Assembly (NCBI GenBank): GCA_030248135.1
Contig: JASANC010002532.1
Coordinates: 1 to 64,000, forward strand
Length of the DNA stretch: 64,000 nt
Origin: Theristus sp. LFF4_11
Lineage: Eukaryota; Nematoda; Chromadorea; Monhysterida; Xyalidae
Reading direction: 5' to 3'
Position 1 is the first letter of the stretch. Every line of letters begins with the position of its first letter. The notes beneath the pieces are model-generated. The model saw nothing but the letters and a program-made list of their open reading frames with translations. It made no database searches and was not told the DNA's origin. Below are positions 1-12,400 of this stretch, piece after piece. The position numbers and the translations under genes are program-made.

Positions 1-1087
1 TAATGTACCCTTTTAGGCTGCCCGATTCCTTGAGTCACTGCGGACTGCGTTGCAGGGGATACGGTGCATAATGTGTGAATGTGAATGGCTAAGCTACTTT
101 CCTTGCATTGGGTCGGCTACTTTCTTTGTATTGGTTGCTGTTGGTTATAAATACGTTGTTTTCTTTGTGTTCGGGGCCACTCTTCCATTTTTTACCAAAG
201 TACTAGTTCGTTAACTACCACACCCTAACTGATCCTATCCTTTCTTTTGTGTCGGTGGTTTTATTGTTGTCCCTTCTGTCAAGAGTTGGCTAACGAAGTA
301 AAAGAGAGAAAGAAGAAAAGAGAACTTGGAAATTGGTGAGACACACACAAACACACGGTACCATTAACGCAACAATCAAACGACTCGTAATAAACTTGTG
401 CTTTCTGAAACTAAACGCAGGACAGTTCCGGGCGCTTGGATCTTCACATCAGCGTTCGAGGCCGGAGGATTCGGAGAGTTGGAGGTCCAAAGTGATCGTG
501 ATCGTTACACCCGGGAGTGCACATTTCACATACCAGGAAATACCCTGTATGCATGCGGGCGACCGATATTGTAATGCTTCGTTACTTCTTAATGGGCAAT
601 CGATTTTTTTTATTTTTAGCATACTTGTAGCATTTTTCAAGGGCTTTCAGAATTACTTAGCAACCCTACTCCGTTCTCGCTTTAAAAATGCCTAAACATA
701 GCAAAAACCACAAACTCTTTCAGTTTTTCTTAAATTTAGAACATAAAACAGCATTTTTTGTATAATAATGTTATTACAAAAAATATGCGCGAGCACAAGC
801 GAAATCGATTGGTTTTTGAATTTTGTTAATAGCTGGAAGCAGAAGCGAGCTAGAGCTATGTTTCTGAAGGTCGCTCAAAAAACGGTTTTTCTTAGTATTT
901 GACTATAAAAAGGGTCAAATTAAAAAAACCAATGTGATTTTCAAACTCAGCGCGTCGAGCCGGTTCGATTGGTGTTAAATTCGTCAAAATTTGAGAACTT
1001 TTCAAAAACTGTGTCTAAGGGGGGGTCGGTATTCTGAAAAAGCCGATCTTAAAAAATAAACGTTTTAGCACCCCATATTTGTTTCAG
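1..1087. other. Gene-free stretch, possibly old transposon DNA
   Basis: I see no exon with recognisable protein similarity here. A TATA-like ttataaatac lies near 145-154 and the stretch reads like retroelement or promoter debris, but no gag, polymerase or clear terminal repeat is visible. A polypyrimidine tract and TTTCAG end at 1087, the acceptor of the orphan Ly6 exon that follows. The partner exon of that Ly6 domain is not found in this interval. Confidence 0.4.
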
Positions 1088-1243
1088 GTTCGTTGGTCTT
1101 TAAAAGGTGGTGCTTCATCTCGTATGACCGTGGTTAGTCGTGGTTGTCTTCGTTCAATCGTATGTCTTTGGCTTTGTCCATTGGATACCACTGTCGCGCT
1201 GGGCACATGCTGTTGCGAAGGCTCTTTGTGCAACGCTGACTAA
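1088..1243 (+). pseudogene. Orphan terminal exon of a Ly6/uPAR-domain protein
   Basis: After a good acceptor (TTTCAG at 1082-1087) 52 codons stay open to a TAA at 1241-1243. The peptide carries the second half of a Ly6/three-finger domain: GGASS, VVSRGC, then the diagnostic GTCCCEG and LCN end. It matches, exon for exon, the last exon of the two complete Ly6 genes downstream. Unlike them it stops directly after the final Cys-Asn and lacks the hydrophobic GPI-attachment tail. The first-half exon is not seen upstream inside the window. It is either the end of a gene that starts outside the window or a relic of a third paralogue. Confidence 0.6.
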
Positions 1244-1611
1244 ACACCGAAGCGAGCTTCACAATCTAAATCAACTACCTCCATTTCATGACTACTCCGT
1301 GATTCCGTGATACAGCTCTGTAACTGACTATTTCAACTATGAAATAGTTTTTAACTGATGCAAATTTAAATATATCCGTCCTTTTCAACCTGAAAAACTT
1401 GACTAGGTTTGACCAAATATGGCGTGACAGACACTGGGTGTTTATCTAATCGAACAGAAAATTGTTCATCAGCAATAACAAAAATAAAACGCAATAAACA
1501 CTGGTTATAATGTTCATTTGTTTTAATGAGTTTATCGTTTATATTTGCTCAAAAGTTCTTCCAAAGGCTTTTTTATCCAGAGGAAAGTAAAAAGATGTTT
1601 TTGTTTTGTCA

Positions 1612-3045
1612 TCTATATTATTAAATTTACAAAGTGTCTGTGTGTCTGTGCGTGGCACTTTTTTGCAATTTGAATTGGCGCCCTTTTTTGCTACTTAAGA
1701 AAACTCCATCTCAATTTCCTTTACCTATTTTTTATTAATGCCAGTTGAGATTGTTTTCTCAAAACGTCGCTCTTCATAGCTGGAGTCATCATGATACTCT
1801 TTGGTCAACAGAGACAGTTCGGCGCAGCATAGGCAAATGAAAGCGGTGGCTGATCAAAACTTGATGATCGACTGGGAAAGATGTAACAAAACCGTCTTTG
1901 AAAAAAGTTTGAACTTTTTTTGTTTTAAAAATCGGGTTGCAAAACGCACATCGACATCGGCATTGCAAGTTGCACTTTGGATTCAAAACAAGTAAATTTC
2001 ATTGAAATTGATACTCCATGTTTCATTTTCAAATTGATACTCCATGGTTTATGCGCGATAATTTCAACGTAACGCACGATGGGCAACTGGCAATTGTTGC
2101 TGCTCAAAACTTGACGAGCGGCTGCGAAAGATGTAACAAAACCGTCTCTGAAAAAAGTTAGTTTTTTAATTAGGTCGAAATGGTATTTACCATTCATTTT
2201 CACTTTGCCAAATGTTAGGGTCATGTTGGGGTAAACGGGTAAAAAGAAGCAATGACTGCAAAACGAAATTATAAACGTCACTTTTTTGTTTCTTCAATTC
2301 ATTTTCATTTTAGAAAAAAGGCTTAGCTTATGTTAGGGTAACCGGGTAAAAGAAGCATTAGCTTTTTAAAACGGGTTGTTTTTAATGAAAAAAACGTTAA
2401 TTTTTATATTTTTTTATTCAATCTTACTTCACATACAAAAAGGCTTGACTTAGGTTAGGGTGAACGGGTGAAAATAGCAAAATCATAAACTTCGCATTTT
2501 TACTTTGCAAAAAAGGCTTGGCTTAGGTAAACGGGTAAAAGAAGCATTAGCTTTTTAAAACGGGTAATTGAAAAAAACGTTAATTTTTATGTTTTTTATT
2601 TAATCTTACTTCACATACAAAAAAGGCTTGACTTAGGTTAGGGTGAACAGGGAAAAATAGCAAAATCATAAACTTCGCATTTTTACTTTACAAAAAAGGC
2701 TTGGCTTTGGTAAACGGGTAAAAAAAGCATTAGCTTTTTAAAACGGGTAAATGAAAAAAACGTTAGTTTTTATATTTTTTATTCAATTTTACTTCACTTA
2801 CAAAAAGGCTTGCCTTCGGTTAGGGTAAACGGGTAAAAATAGCAAAATCATAAACTTCGCATTTTTATTTATTTTCAAATACATCAAAAATATTGTATTG
2901 TAGGCGACTTCACGGCAGCACAAGGTAAATTTTCTTCAGGGTTATTATTCAGTAAACGTTACTGTTTTTTCTTTCTAAGTCAATGCCACTTCACCAAAAA
3001 GGCTTGGCATTGATTAAGCCCCATACGCTCGGGTCAATTGGCTAG
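1612..3045 (+). mobile_element. Non-autonomous Helitron-like element, copy 1
   Basis: The element begins TCTATATTATTAAA directly after an A and ends GGTCAATTGGCTAG directly before a T, the A^TC...CTRR^T structure of Helitrons, with no target duplication. A degenerate GC-rich hairpin precedes the terminal CTAG. A second copy at 12092-13635 shares both ends and internal stretches in inverted orientation. No Rep/helicase reading frame is present, so it is non-autonomous. Its 3' half contains tandem repeats (separate entry). Confidence 0.75.
2310..2870. repeat. About 187-bp tandem repeat inside Helitron copy 1
   Basis: The block gaagcattagctttttaaaa recurs at about 2352, 2541 and 2726, a spacing of roughly 183-189 bp. 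It is embedded in longer repeated sequence that includes aaggcttggcttaggt and gggtaaacgggtaaaa. About 2.8 units are present. Confidence 0.75.
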
Positions 3046-4391
3046 TCCACTATGAAAATTAGAAGTAGTCACTAAGAAGTAGTCAAACGAAATATTAAAT
3101 TCGCGAATTACAAGGTCATTCCTAAATGCGATTTTATTTGAAAAAAAACGGTAACCTAATTGGTCAATATATTGCTTTAGGTAGTATTCAAGGCAATAAA
3201 AAAGAATTTGTTATTTTTGCCGTTTCATTCTTAAGAAACTATTGAGCGGAAATGAAAGAAAGTACAATAGTATTTTATCTTAACCAAGCACTGGTTGCAA
3301 TTTTGTACAGTTTGTCCGGTTTTTTATATTGCCAGGAAAAGAAAAGGCTTTATTTATCAATTTTCTCAGCATCCAGTTTTATAACTTGTCTCTCTGAACA
3401 AATTACAACTAATTGAAATTAGTATTTTTAAGTAGAGCGAAGTTTAATTTGAGTTTGACACAGTTTTTATTGGTAGACTGTTATGCAACATCACCCTGCA
3501 ATAGTTGTAAGCTACAAAAATTTTGCAAACCTTTTTAAAGTAAAAAATTGGTTTTTTATTTTTGCAAAAAAATCGCAAGTAAAACCGGTTTTTTTGACAA
3601 AAGGTTTTAATTCTCATGCCAACTCTAGGTGCAAGAGCTTGGTTGAAATGAAATATTATTGATGATGAACTACGTGCATGCACAGATGTGCAACTGATAG
3701 ACAAAAGGCGGTCCATTTTTTTGGCCAGAGTTCATATCAAATGGTTATGAATAAAGCTGAATTTTAAAACGTGCTCTAGAAAGTTGGAAATTTTGCACAC
3801 CAACCAACGTTTCGCGTGCGTTGATAACAGCTTCCGAATATAAGAGATGTTTTGTAAATGTTAATTGTTATGTAAATGGAAATACTTTAACCTGAAAAGA
3901 AATCTGATTACACGTTAATAGAAATGTGCTTATGACTTGTGACTAACTGTCTAACAGTTCTCCTTTGTTGTCTATGCTATATAACAACTTGGTTTTACGT
4001 GGGTTCGTAAATCGTTCTGGTTACTTCAAAGTAAATCGGTAAATGTCGGTATTGCTCAATCAACGGTCTTTACAAAAGTTCCAACTTTCAACAGTACCAA
4101 ATTTTAGCTTAATTCGTCTACGTTTTAATGTTCACCCTGTGTCAAATTGTGGACCACCCTGTATACAAGCAATAAAATTTTTAAACGAGGAATGAGAGCT
4201 AAGTGTATAAAGCTGCTGCCGCAAATCCCAATTAATGTCACTGTATGTTTAGGTGTTCACGTTGAGTTGTTGCGAGATTCGAAATAAATTGGTGATGTGG
4301 TTTGCTGAATTATTTGACTTTTTCAACTTGACACCATCTGACCACTTTGAGTGTCTCGAAACTGATTTCACGAAAACGTTTAATAATCATC

Positions 4392-7300
4392 ATGGCTCAA
4401 CTGATCATTACTTCCCAGTTTACATCAGTACTATCAATACTAATGGTCATCGTCATTATCACAGGTTGAATTTTTGCAAAATGTGTTTGATAATATAAAA
4501 ACAGAAGAATGTTTTTCTGCGAACCGCAACTTCATTAAAAAATTTGCTAAAAATCCAGAGAAATGTTTTGCCAACTGCGAACAGCACCAGCATATCAAAA
4601 AAAAATTCAAAAACGTCACAGACCATTCGTCACGTTCACTGCGTTTTGATGATCGTAAAAGCAGGTCACTCAGGAATAGAACGGTGTGGTGCTACATTTG
4701 TAAGGGCACGAGCTCTTGTCGCGATTTGGGCCAAATGCATGTAACGCAATGCTCTTCTGGCTTCTGTGCCACGGTATCAAAAAACAGTTCTTTCTTCACG
4801 TCGATGTTTTGCATAGTTATCTAATATCTATGAATTTAGAGTATAATTGCAGTACTCCCACCACTCAGAAGACAGAATTGAAAAAAAACTGTGGAACAGA
4901 AGACTGTCTACTGTCTAACAAAACCTTAGCGCGTAAGCCAGTGTTGCTCAAACGTTCATGGAGTTTTTCTTCTCAGCCTCATTGACGTCTTTAACATAAG
5001 CCTTGTTATAGCCGAATGTTGCGAGAGCAACTGGTGCAATGGCGAATCAAATCCAGGGCTGATTACGCAGCAACCCTTTTTACCAGACTCGCAGCGGTGT
5101 TTCACATGCAACAGTGTGGACAAACACAATCCTCAAGAAGAGTGCAGGAATACTACCCGTATTGAGTTTTCGAACGTCTGCAGCGTCCCATACTGTATTA
5201 CGGTATCTGTTGCGACAATTCGCTTTAGTACAACTTTTACCCCACTTTCCCTTGGTTTTCATTGGATTATATTCACTGTTTTTCAGTATTATTACAACGA
5301 AAACGTCATCAAACAAGGTTGTGGGACGGAGTGCAGAGGTGTTCTTGAACGTGAACCAACATTATGTAGGTTATTGAAGAAAATCATCAGGACACACTCT
5401 GGTTCAGCACAACACTTTTGGCAAAACATTTGTTCAACCCGCTCAAACGCTCAATCCTCGTGAACGGACGTTAAAAAAATTTTAGTATCAGCTGGCATAA
5501 CGTACTCGTGCTGCGAAGGTTTTTTGTGCAACGCCGACCACATTCTCATAACTCGTCCACCGTCGCTACGTTGCTTTGCATGTAACAATGACGACCATGG
5601 GCTCTATTGCTCGGAAAACGTTGGCACACCCATCACCTGCCCGGGAGGTCAAGTGTGTAAAACGGTAATTTTTTGGATTGGCATTTTATGTTATTCAATC
5701 TTAATGCGGATAAAAGGTTCTCTCATTGTTAACTGTTCGTTTGAAGATCTTCGACGCGAGTTCGGGCGGTCCGATATGGAAGGGTTGCGGTGATCCGTGT
5801 GCGACGAACGTGATACAAGACTGCTGTGCCATTGACCTCTGCAACAACACCGCCAACGTCAATCCAGCTTGTGTATCAAAAGACACCACGTCGGAATGCT
5901 GTGATTGCATCTCTGTAACAATAAATCAGGTAAAGTGAAGTTTTTTGTTGCACACACACACACTTCTCAAATACAAATATGCAATGGTGTTCCCTACCTG
6001 CAGGGGTATGTCACTTTCCACCCGGTCCTGGGGTGACGGCTCCGACTGCCAATTCAGACCGACGGACTGCTGAAAGACGTCATCAGCGACGGCGGGCAAC
6101 CAAGGGGGCGACGGGTGATGACGACGATCAGCGTCGTACAGCCCTACTGGGTGTGTAGAAAAGTCATCAGAGCCCAGTGGAGTGCTTGGACAGCGGTTAG
6201 CAGGAGGGGGCGGCAGACTCGCCAGTGGCATAACCTGGGTGCCAGTTGAGTCTGATTGCATCCGCCGGGTTAGTGCTACACTACTCTGCATCTATGCCTT
6301 ACAGAACAGCTGATGAAATTGATGGGTGTAGCGGCGCGATTACGAGTCACTACGGGGAATAAATTTGGGTTAGTAACTTTCGAACTCAGCTAGTATTCCG
6401 TCGCACAGAATACAACCTGATAGGCGTGCGGAGGGGCTAAACCAGTCGCACAGCTCCCAGCCTGATAGGCGTGCCAGAAGACTGGCGCCGTCGCACAGCC
6501 AACAACCTGATAGGCGTGCCAAGGGTCTAACTCAGTCGCTCAGACCACAACCCGATAGGCGTGCTGAGATTGGGGAATTTCAGTCGCTCAGGATGAAGAA
6601 CTGATAGGCGTGCTGAGACAGGGGGGCTTGGTCGCTCAGAATTGCTAACTGATAGGCGTGCGGTGTCAGGGGGACCCTGGTCGCACAGAGTGGTTACTGA
6701 TAGGCGTGCTGGCACAGGGGAACCTTCGTCGCTCAGAATTGCACCCTGATAGGCGTGCGTAATAGCTAACTGAGATGAAAGCAGAATTGCGCGTGTACGA
6801 GACAAATGATTTCTCACTGTTCGACGACGGCAACCACACAACCACGTTTATTGCATAAAAGCAATACGACTGAGTTCAAATATTCATAGGAGAAAAAAAT
6901 GCAACTGAAGTGGATTTACAAAAACGGAAGGCGAAAAGATCACGTACTCGAAATCTGCGTGGGAAACTCCGCCTTCCAAGCGTCACGGGCACACACAAAG
7001 AATGCACAAGCGTGCGCAGCACGTGAATAAACGCGCTGCGTCGCTATGCACGCTCTATGCAAGCACGCAACAACAACACGCGGGCACACATAACAATGCA
7101 CAACAACAACGTGTAAAATCGGAACTCAACAAAAAGTCTGCTGAAAAGTTTACTAAATTAATGAAATAATGAAACGATGGATTTGGATAGATCGTGACGA
7201 GACGCGTCGATTGATATGTTGTTTGCTATTAATTGATTAGGTTTTAACTGTTAAAATCGATGATCTTTGAGGTTGGGTTTGAAAACGCTAAGCTACTTGG

Positions 7301-8261
7301 AAAAAATATACGTAAATGCTAAGCTACTACTAAAAAATGGTGATTACTTACTGATTGGTTGGATTTGAATAACTAATAATCATCTGTCGACCTCTGAGCT
7401 TGCGTAGCGGACGCATAGCTCACATCAGAATGATCGACGATTGTTTATTTATTGTTGTTTATGGTTCTTGTTGATGATTGGTTGAGGTCCGTTGCTGATT
7501 GGTTGATTGTTCGTTATGGTCAGCAGAATGTTCAGATGTTCACCGTTGTTGTGCCGTTACACGTGTTGATTGTTCGTGTTGTGGCTCGCTGTTGCTCGCT
7601 CGACCGTTTGGGCGGGTTTGCACGACAGCTCGAGTTTGCACGGCAGCGTGATTGGGTCGCGCCAGTGGCTCGTTTGTGTGATCGAACTTTGCGCCTTTTT
7701 GGACTTCGACATGCATCACTACAAATATATGTGTATTTTCTCAGTATCTAGTAAACCCACTACCACCACGATTCAACTACGGGTCCGCTGTTATGAATAT
7801 GATGGAATCGACTGTTTACAAAATAAAACAACCATCAAGAGATGTCACTCAAACGAACACTGTAGTGTGGTATGGTAGCTACTATGCTGTACTTATGCTT
7901 TTAGTTTTTTTGTGAAAACTGGCTCCATGACATTTACATAATAATTGTGTGTGGTGGTTCACCCGTTCACCGCAGTTTTACACTTCATTGTTTTTTCTTG
8001 TAACTGCAGACTGTGTCACCAACTGGAGGCGCATCTTCGGAAGTGACTGTCATCAGTCGAGGGTGTGTTCATCAGTGTTTTTACACGTGCCGGCTCAACC
8101 AGACCGTTTTGGGCACTTGTTGCTGCACCGGCGATCTCTGTAATTCATTTCCATCAAAGCCATTCCCCACTGTCTCATCCAAAGTGACCCGTGTTAACGA
8201 TCCGGAGTTGACAAAGACATGTCTTATTTTGCTGTTGAGTTGCGTTTACCCACTGTTGTAG
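4392..8261 (+). CDS. Multi-Ly6/uPAR GPI-anchored protein 1 (four domains, possible frameshift)
   Basis: Likely a secreted, GPI-anchored cell-surface protein. Exons I read: 4392-4464 (signal peptide starting MAQLII), 4622-4773, 4853-4932, 5012-5202, 5287-5365, 5486-5664, 5747-about 5875 (end uncertain), 7745-7869 and 8010-8261. They encode four Ly6-type units, each ending CC-x4/5-CN (for example AECCESNWCN, SCCEGFLCN, TCCCTGDLCN). A hydrophobic C-terminal tail follows the last domain, as expected for a GPI signal. Exon order and sizes match the paralogue at 9.4-14.0 kb (73, 79 and 179 nt exons are identical in length). Exon 3 is the exception: it has 80 nt instead of 79 because an A-run holds eight As, and this breaks the frame. 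That is either a real lesion or a homopolymer sequencing error. The last domain is separated from the rest by a 1.8-kb insertion. Ligand and role are unknown. Confidence 0.7.
5945..7740. mobile_element. Unclassified insertion in Ly6 gene 1 intron
   Basis: This 1.8-kb intron is far longer than its neighbours and has a different base composition: GC-rich with a CA-repeat at its left edge. It carries a minisatellite (6400-6775), and its right part is built of short repeats such as gctaagctac and gattggttg. No transposase or polymerase frame and no clear terminal repeats are visible, so the element type is open. The minus-strand reading frame at 5926-6291 has no recognisable domain. Confidence 0.35.
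6400..6775 (+). repeat. Eight-unit minisatellite with invariant 13-bp core
   Basis: Eight units of about 41-49 bp each contain gtcgc(a/t)cag followed, about 8-11 bp later, by the nearly invariant core ctgataggcgtgc. The sequence between cores varies strongly in both sequence and length. One core has a single change (cccgataggcgtgc). Confidence 0.85.
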
Positions 8262-9446
8262 ACCGATACCAAGCTGTACCGAATGACATGTATTTGGTTC
8301 TTTCTTTTCTTCAACAGAAATGACTAACTGAGAACTGATTAAATTCTGATAAAAACCATTATCCTTTGGTTTTGGTATAGCAAAGCGCGCATAGAGTTGT
8401 AAGCGGTTTCATGCTTGACGCGCGGGGATAACGAAATTCCTAACGATCAAAGACGTGAAATAAGGCAGAAAACTAAGTTGCATGACTTTCAAAAATAAAT
8501 TAAATTCGGCTTCATTTGAAGCTGCTGAGGGCGAAGGCAAAGAAATAAAGCGATGAGAAGTCCTAAGTTGGTGGGCCTGTCGTACTAAAGCAACTGATGT
8601 TGGCGGACATTGCATAAACTGACCTAAACCAAAGCCTAATCCTAAAGCTTAATTTTAAGCTAAACATAATCCTGACCTAATCCTCATCTAAGCCAAGCCT
8701 TTCAAGAAGTTTTGCAAAAAAACCGACACAATTTTGATGGCCGTTTGGTCTGTTGTAAATCGTATACGCACGCTACGACCAATCAGCAAAGTTGACGCTG
8801 TTCATAAATTCAAATCGTCATTTCAATATTTCAAGACAGATTGAAAAGAACAATGAAATGAAAACTCATAATCGTGTCAACCGAAATATCTGTCCGATCG
8901 TCGGGAGCATAGCAGGTCTGAACCATGAATTTGTGCTTTGAACTGCTTTCATTTGAAGCGGACGGGTCGAATGGTTGAAACATAACTGAAAAAATGACAA
9001 ATTTTCATTTTCGACCCACCGATGTGCAACAGATTCTCATATGGATGGAACATTCGAAACAGAAAAACGCGATCTACAGGTGCAAGTGGCACATGGTGAC
9101 GACTTGCCAGGTGAACCCAAAGTCAAAGCAACGAATTGTTAAATTTTATGACAATCTCTGGTCTCTAATCTGCATTAGTGTCCAAATATCAAGAAGGAAG
9201 CTGTCAGAACAATTGCGTTTCGAACAAGTTTTTATTGAGGCCGGAGCGTGTGCACGCGCGCTAGTGGATCATGAGCATGAGCGCATGCCGATGCCGTGCG
9301 CGTGCGCTTTAGTAATAGGTAAATGAAGCTTTTGGCCTAAGTGTTTTTATAAACAACAAATGCTGTGCCAAGCACTTTACTTTTATTTACTTTTACGAAA
9401 CAACTAACTCACTTGACTAGTTTGACAAAAACTTTCAAACGTCATC
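8262..9446. other. Intergenic between the two Ly6 genes
   Basis: No exon is recognisable. An AATAAA at about 8494-8499 could be the polyadenylation signal of Ly6 gene 1. Around 8620-8700 a tract of cctaatcct and aagccaagcctt words resembles the inside of the Helitron-like elements and may be a fragment of one. The reading frame at 8994-9326 has no visible domain. Confidence 0.4.
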
Positions 9447-12400
9447 ATGCTTGAATTGCTCATTATCCCACAGTTTACATCAGTACCACCGATTCTAATA
9501 TTCGCCATTATTATCACAGGTATAACTACACAGTTCTTTCGTAGCAACGTGATTGTTTATTTATACGGCATGTAAAAGCACAAAATGTTCTTCGAGCGCA
9601 GACTGACTCCGTAGGAAAAACTGTTAAACACAGAAACATCATGCCCTATATGGACACCGCCACCGCGTAGCACGCTGTTCGATGACAAAACTGTGTGGTG
9701 TTATGTTTGCAACGGGACGAGTTCTTGTCTCGATTTTGGGCAAATGGAAACTACGCAATGCGCTTCTGGTTACTGTGCCACGGTATCCAATGAATTCCCT
9801 GATAGTGTGATTCTTTTGTAAATGTAAAAAGAAAGCGGCACAGACGTGGCGTCCGTGGCGTAGCGATAGAACTTCGGCCTACAGTTCTGTAGGTACCGGG
9901 TTCGAACCTCGCTGTGGACAAGACATACTCGTGGAAAATTAGAGTGACTGACGAACATCTAATGGTCAATTCCCTCCTGAGCCGAGGGTAAAATTGGGCT
10001 CGGGGCAGTATTGCCCGTCTCCGCCGGAGTTTGGTACCTTCGGGTTTCCGGAACCGGCGCGCGTATAATTAAATGAATTAAAATTAAATAAATAAAAGCG
10101 CGTGTACCAGAATTGAGAAAATATTCCAAATTTCAGTACTTTCAACACTCAGAAGATAGACTTGAAAAAAATTGTGGATCACAAGAATGTCTACTGGCTG
10201 ACAACAGCTTAGCTCGTGAGCCAGTGTGATTTTTGTTGTTTGTTTTATTACTTGTTGTATCCCATTATTGATTTTTGTTAATACCATTATAGCCGAATGC
10301 TGCGAGGGTAATTGGTGCAACGGAGAAGCAAATCAAGCACGATTTACGCTGCAACCATTTTCAACAGACTCGCAGCGGTGTTTCACATGTAGCAACTGGG
10401 ACACACGCAATCCGCTAGGATGCATGGATCCAATGCGTATTGAGTTTTCAAGCGTCTGCAGCGTTCCATACTGCATTACGGTACCACAATAAACAGAATG
10501 ATGATACAATATTTTTTCAGACGTTTTTTACGTTGCGATGTTTACTGATTTTTCAGTATTATTACAAAGAAAATGTTCTCAAGCGAGGCTGTGGGGCAGA
10601 ATGCAAGGGTGTTCTCAAAAGTGAACAAACACTATGTGAGTCGTTAAAAATTCCATGACACTGGTTCAGAATTGCATTTTAAATTGTATCATCCCGGTCA
10701 ATCACGTTTCTCGTGAACGTCGGTCATTGAAATAATTTAGTGTCGGCTGACTTAACATACACGTGCTGCGAAGGTTACCTGTGCAACGCCAAACACTATC
10801 CCGTAATTCGTCCATGGTCGTTGCGTTGCTTTGCATGTGATAATGAAAACCGTCAGCTCAGTTGCTCGAAAAATGTGGGGACACCTATTTCCTGTTCGGA
10901 CGGTGAAGTATGTTTAACGGTAAATTGAAATTTTATGTTTAACAATTGTGTACGGTACATGAAAGGATAAAAATTCTCTCACTGTTGGCTGTTTATTTGA
11001 AGATTTTTAACGCAAGTACGGGCAGTCCGATATGGAAGGGTTGCAGCGATCCGTGTGCATCCAGCGCGATACAAGATTGTTGTGACAGTGACTTCTGCAA
11101 CAACATTACTGACACCAATTCACCAACAACAAAACCGGATTCGACAGTTTTGCCCTGTACATCTTCAAACAACGGGTCGGAGTGCTGTGATGTCGATCTC
11201 TGCAACAACACGACAGGTACGTAAGTGAAATTCTAGGTTTTTGTCTCAATTCAAATTTTGATTGCCTTTTCACAGGAATCAATACCACTGCTGAACTATC
11301 TGCCATTATTCAACCACAAATCACAACAACGCACGGCAAGCTTTTTTTTGTTCTGCATTTTAAAAGTTGTTAACTGTATTCTTTTGTCAGCACCAAAATG
11401 TTTCAGAACAAATCCTCTGTTATGATTGTGATGGAAGCGGATGCTTGAATTCGAACACCACAAAGATCTGTCGCTCAAATGAACGATGTGCTGTGGTATG
11501 GTAAACATGCCTTGTTTTATTTTTTTTGTTTCAGTAAGTTGTTTTAGTCCGCAATAAACATGTGACGATCCTGCACAGTTCCACAGAGCTTTTCTTTTTC
11601 TTGTCACTTTAGATTTATTGGTCATCAAATAATGGTGCATTTTCTGAAGTGAATGTTGTTAGTCGAGGATGTTTGCAGCAATGCTTTCGCATGTGCCCAC
11701 CCAATAGGGTCATCATGGGCGCCTGCTGCTGCACAGGCTCTCTCTGTAACTTGTTTCACGACATAAAGTCAGGTGGGTAAATGTCAAATTGTGATCGTTG
11801 TGTTGGTCAAAGCAAAATTTATTAATTTTCACAGGAGTCAGCACTCCGGGAGACAGTACATCCGTCGAATCTTCGGTCACTATGCAACCACCGCAAGCCA
11901 CAACAAAGCTCGGCAAGCTTTTTTGATTTCAATAGATTTCAGTCTCGTTCTTTCATCAGCACTGAAATGTTTAGAACGGATCCTCTGTTATGATTGTGAT
12001 GGAAACGAATGCTTGAAAAATACAACAACCATCACCACCTGTCGTCCAAATGAACAATGCGCTGTGGTAGGCAGGCCGTACTTAATTTTTACTAGCCAAT
12101 TGACCCGTGCCTACGGCACGGTTAGCTGATAGATACAATTAATTTCGCGTGGATTTTGGCCTTTTGAACCGTGCCAAAAATGCATTGCATTTTGATTTTG
12201 AGCTGCTTCAGTCGTTCCCGTTCAAATTATCAAAAACAATCTTCTGATCAAGAACACAATCTTTACTGCATTCCGTTTTGAAATTGAAAACAATCTTTTT
12301 TAATCACCAACGGTCAATTGCTGTTCCCGTTAAAAATATGTAAAGCGATCCCGTTCAAATTATCAAAAACAATCTTCTGATCAAGAACACAATCTTTAAT

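Larger units (their letters stand above)
1244..4391. other. Intergenic, mostly a Helitron-like element
   Basis: No coding exon is visible between the orphan Ly6 exon and the first complete Ly6 gene. Most of the interval is the Helitron-like insertion at 1612-3045. Near 4130-4165 a short tract ending caccctgtata resembles the terminus of the CAGGGTG mariner-type MITEs found elsewhere in the window, but I see no partner end. Confidence 0.5.

Noticed and set aside
2210..2870. Interstitial telomere repeats (ttaggg words)
   Set aside because: The ttaggg words occur singly within a 187-bp tandem unit of a Helitron-like element, not as a head-to-tail hexamer array.
5926..6291. Proline-rich protein on the minus strand
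   Set aside because: It lies inside the insertion of a Ly6 intron, has no recognisable domain, no splice partners and overlaps sequence that looks like transposon DNA.
6400..6775. CRISPR array or hammerhead ribozyme array
   Set aside because: Conserved cores with variable spacers recall a CRISPR, and ctgat with gtc recalls hammerhead parts. But the unit spacing is irregular, the genome is animal, no Cas gene is present, and the GAAA core strand required for a hammerhead is absent.
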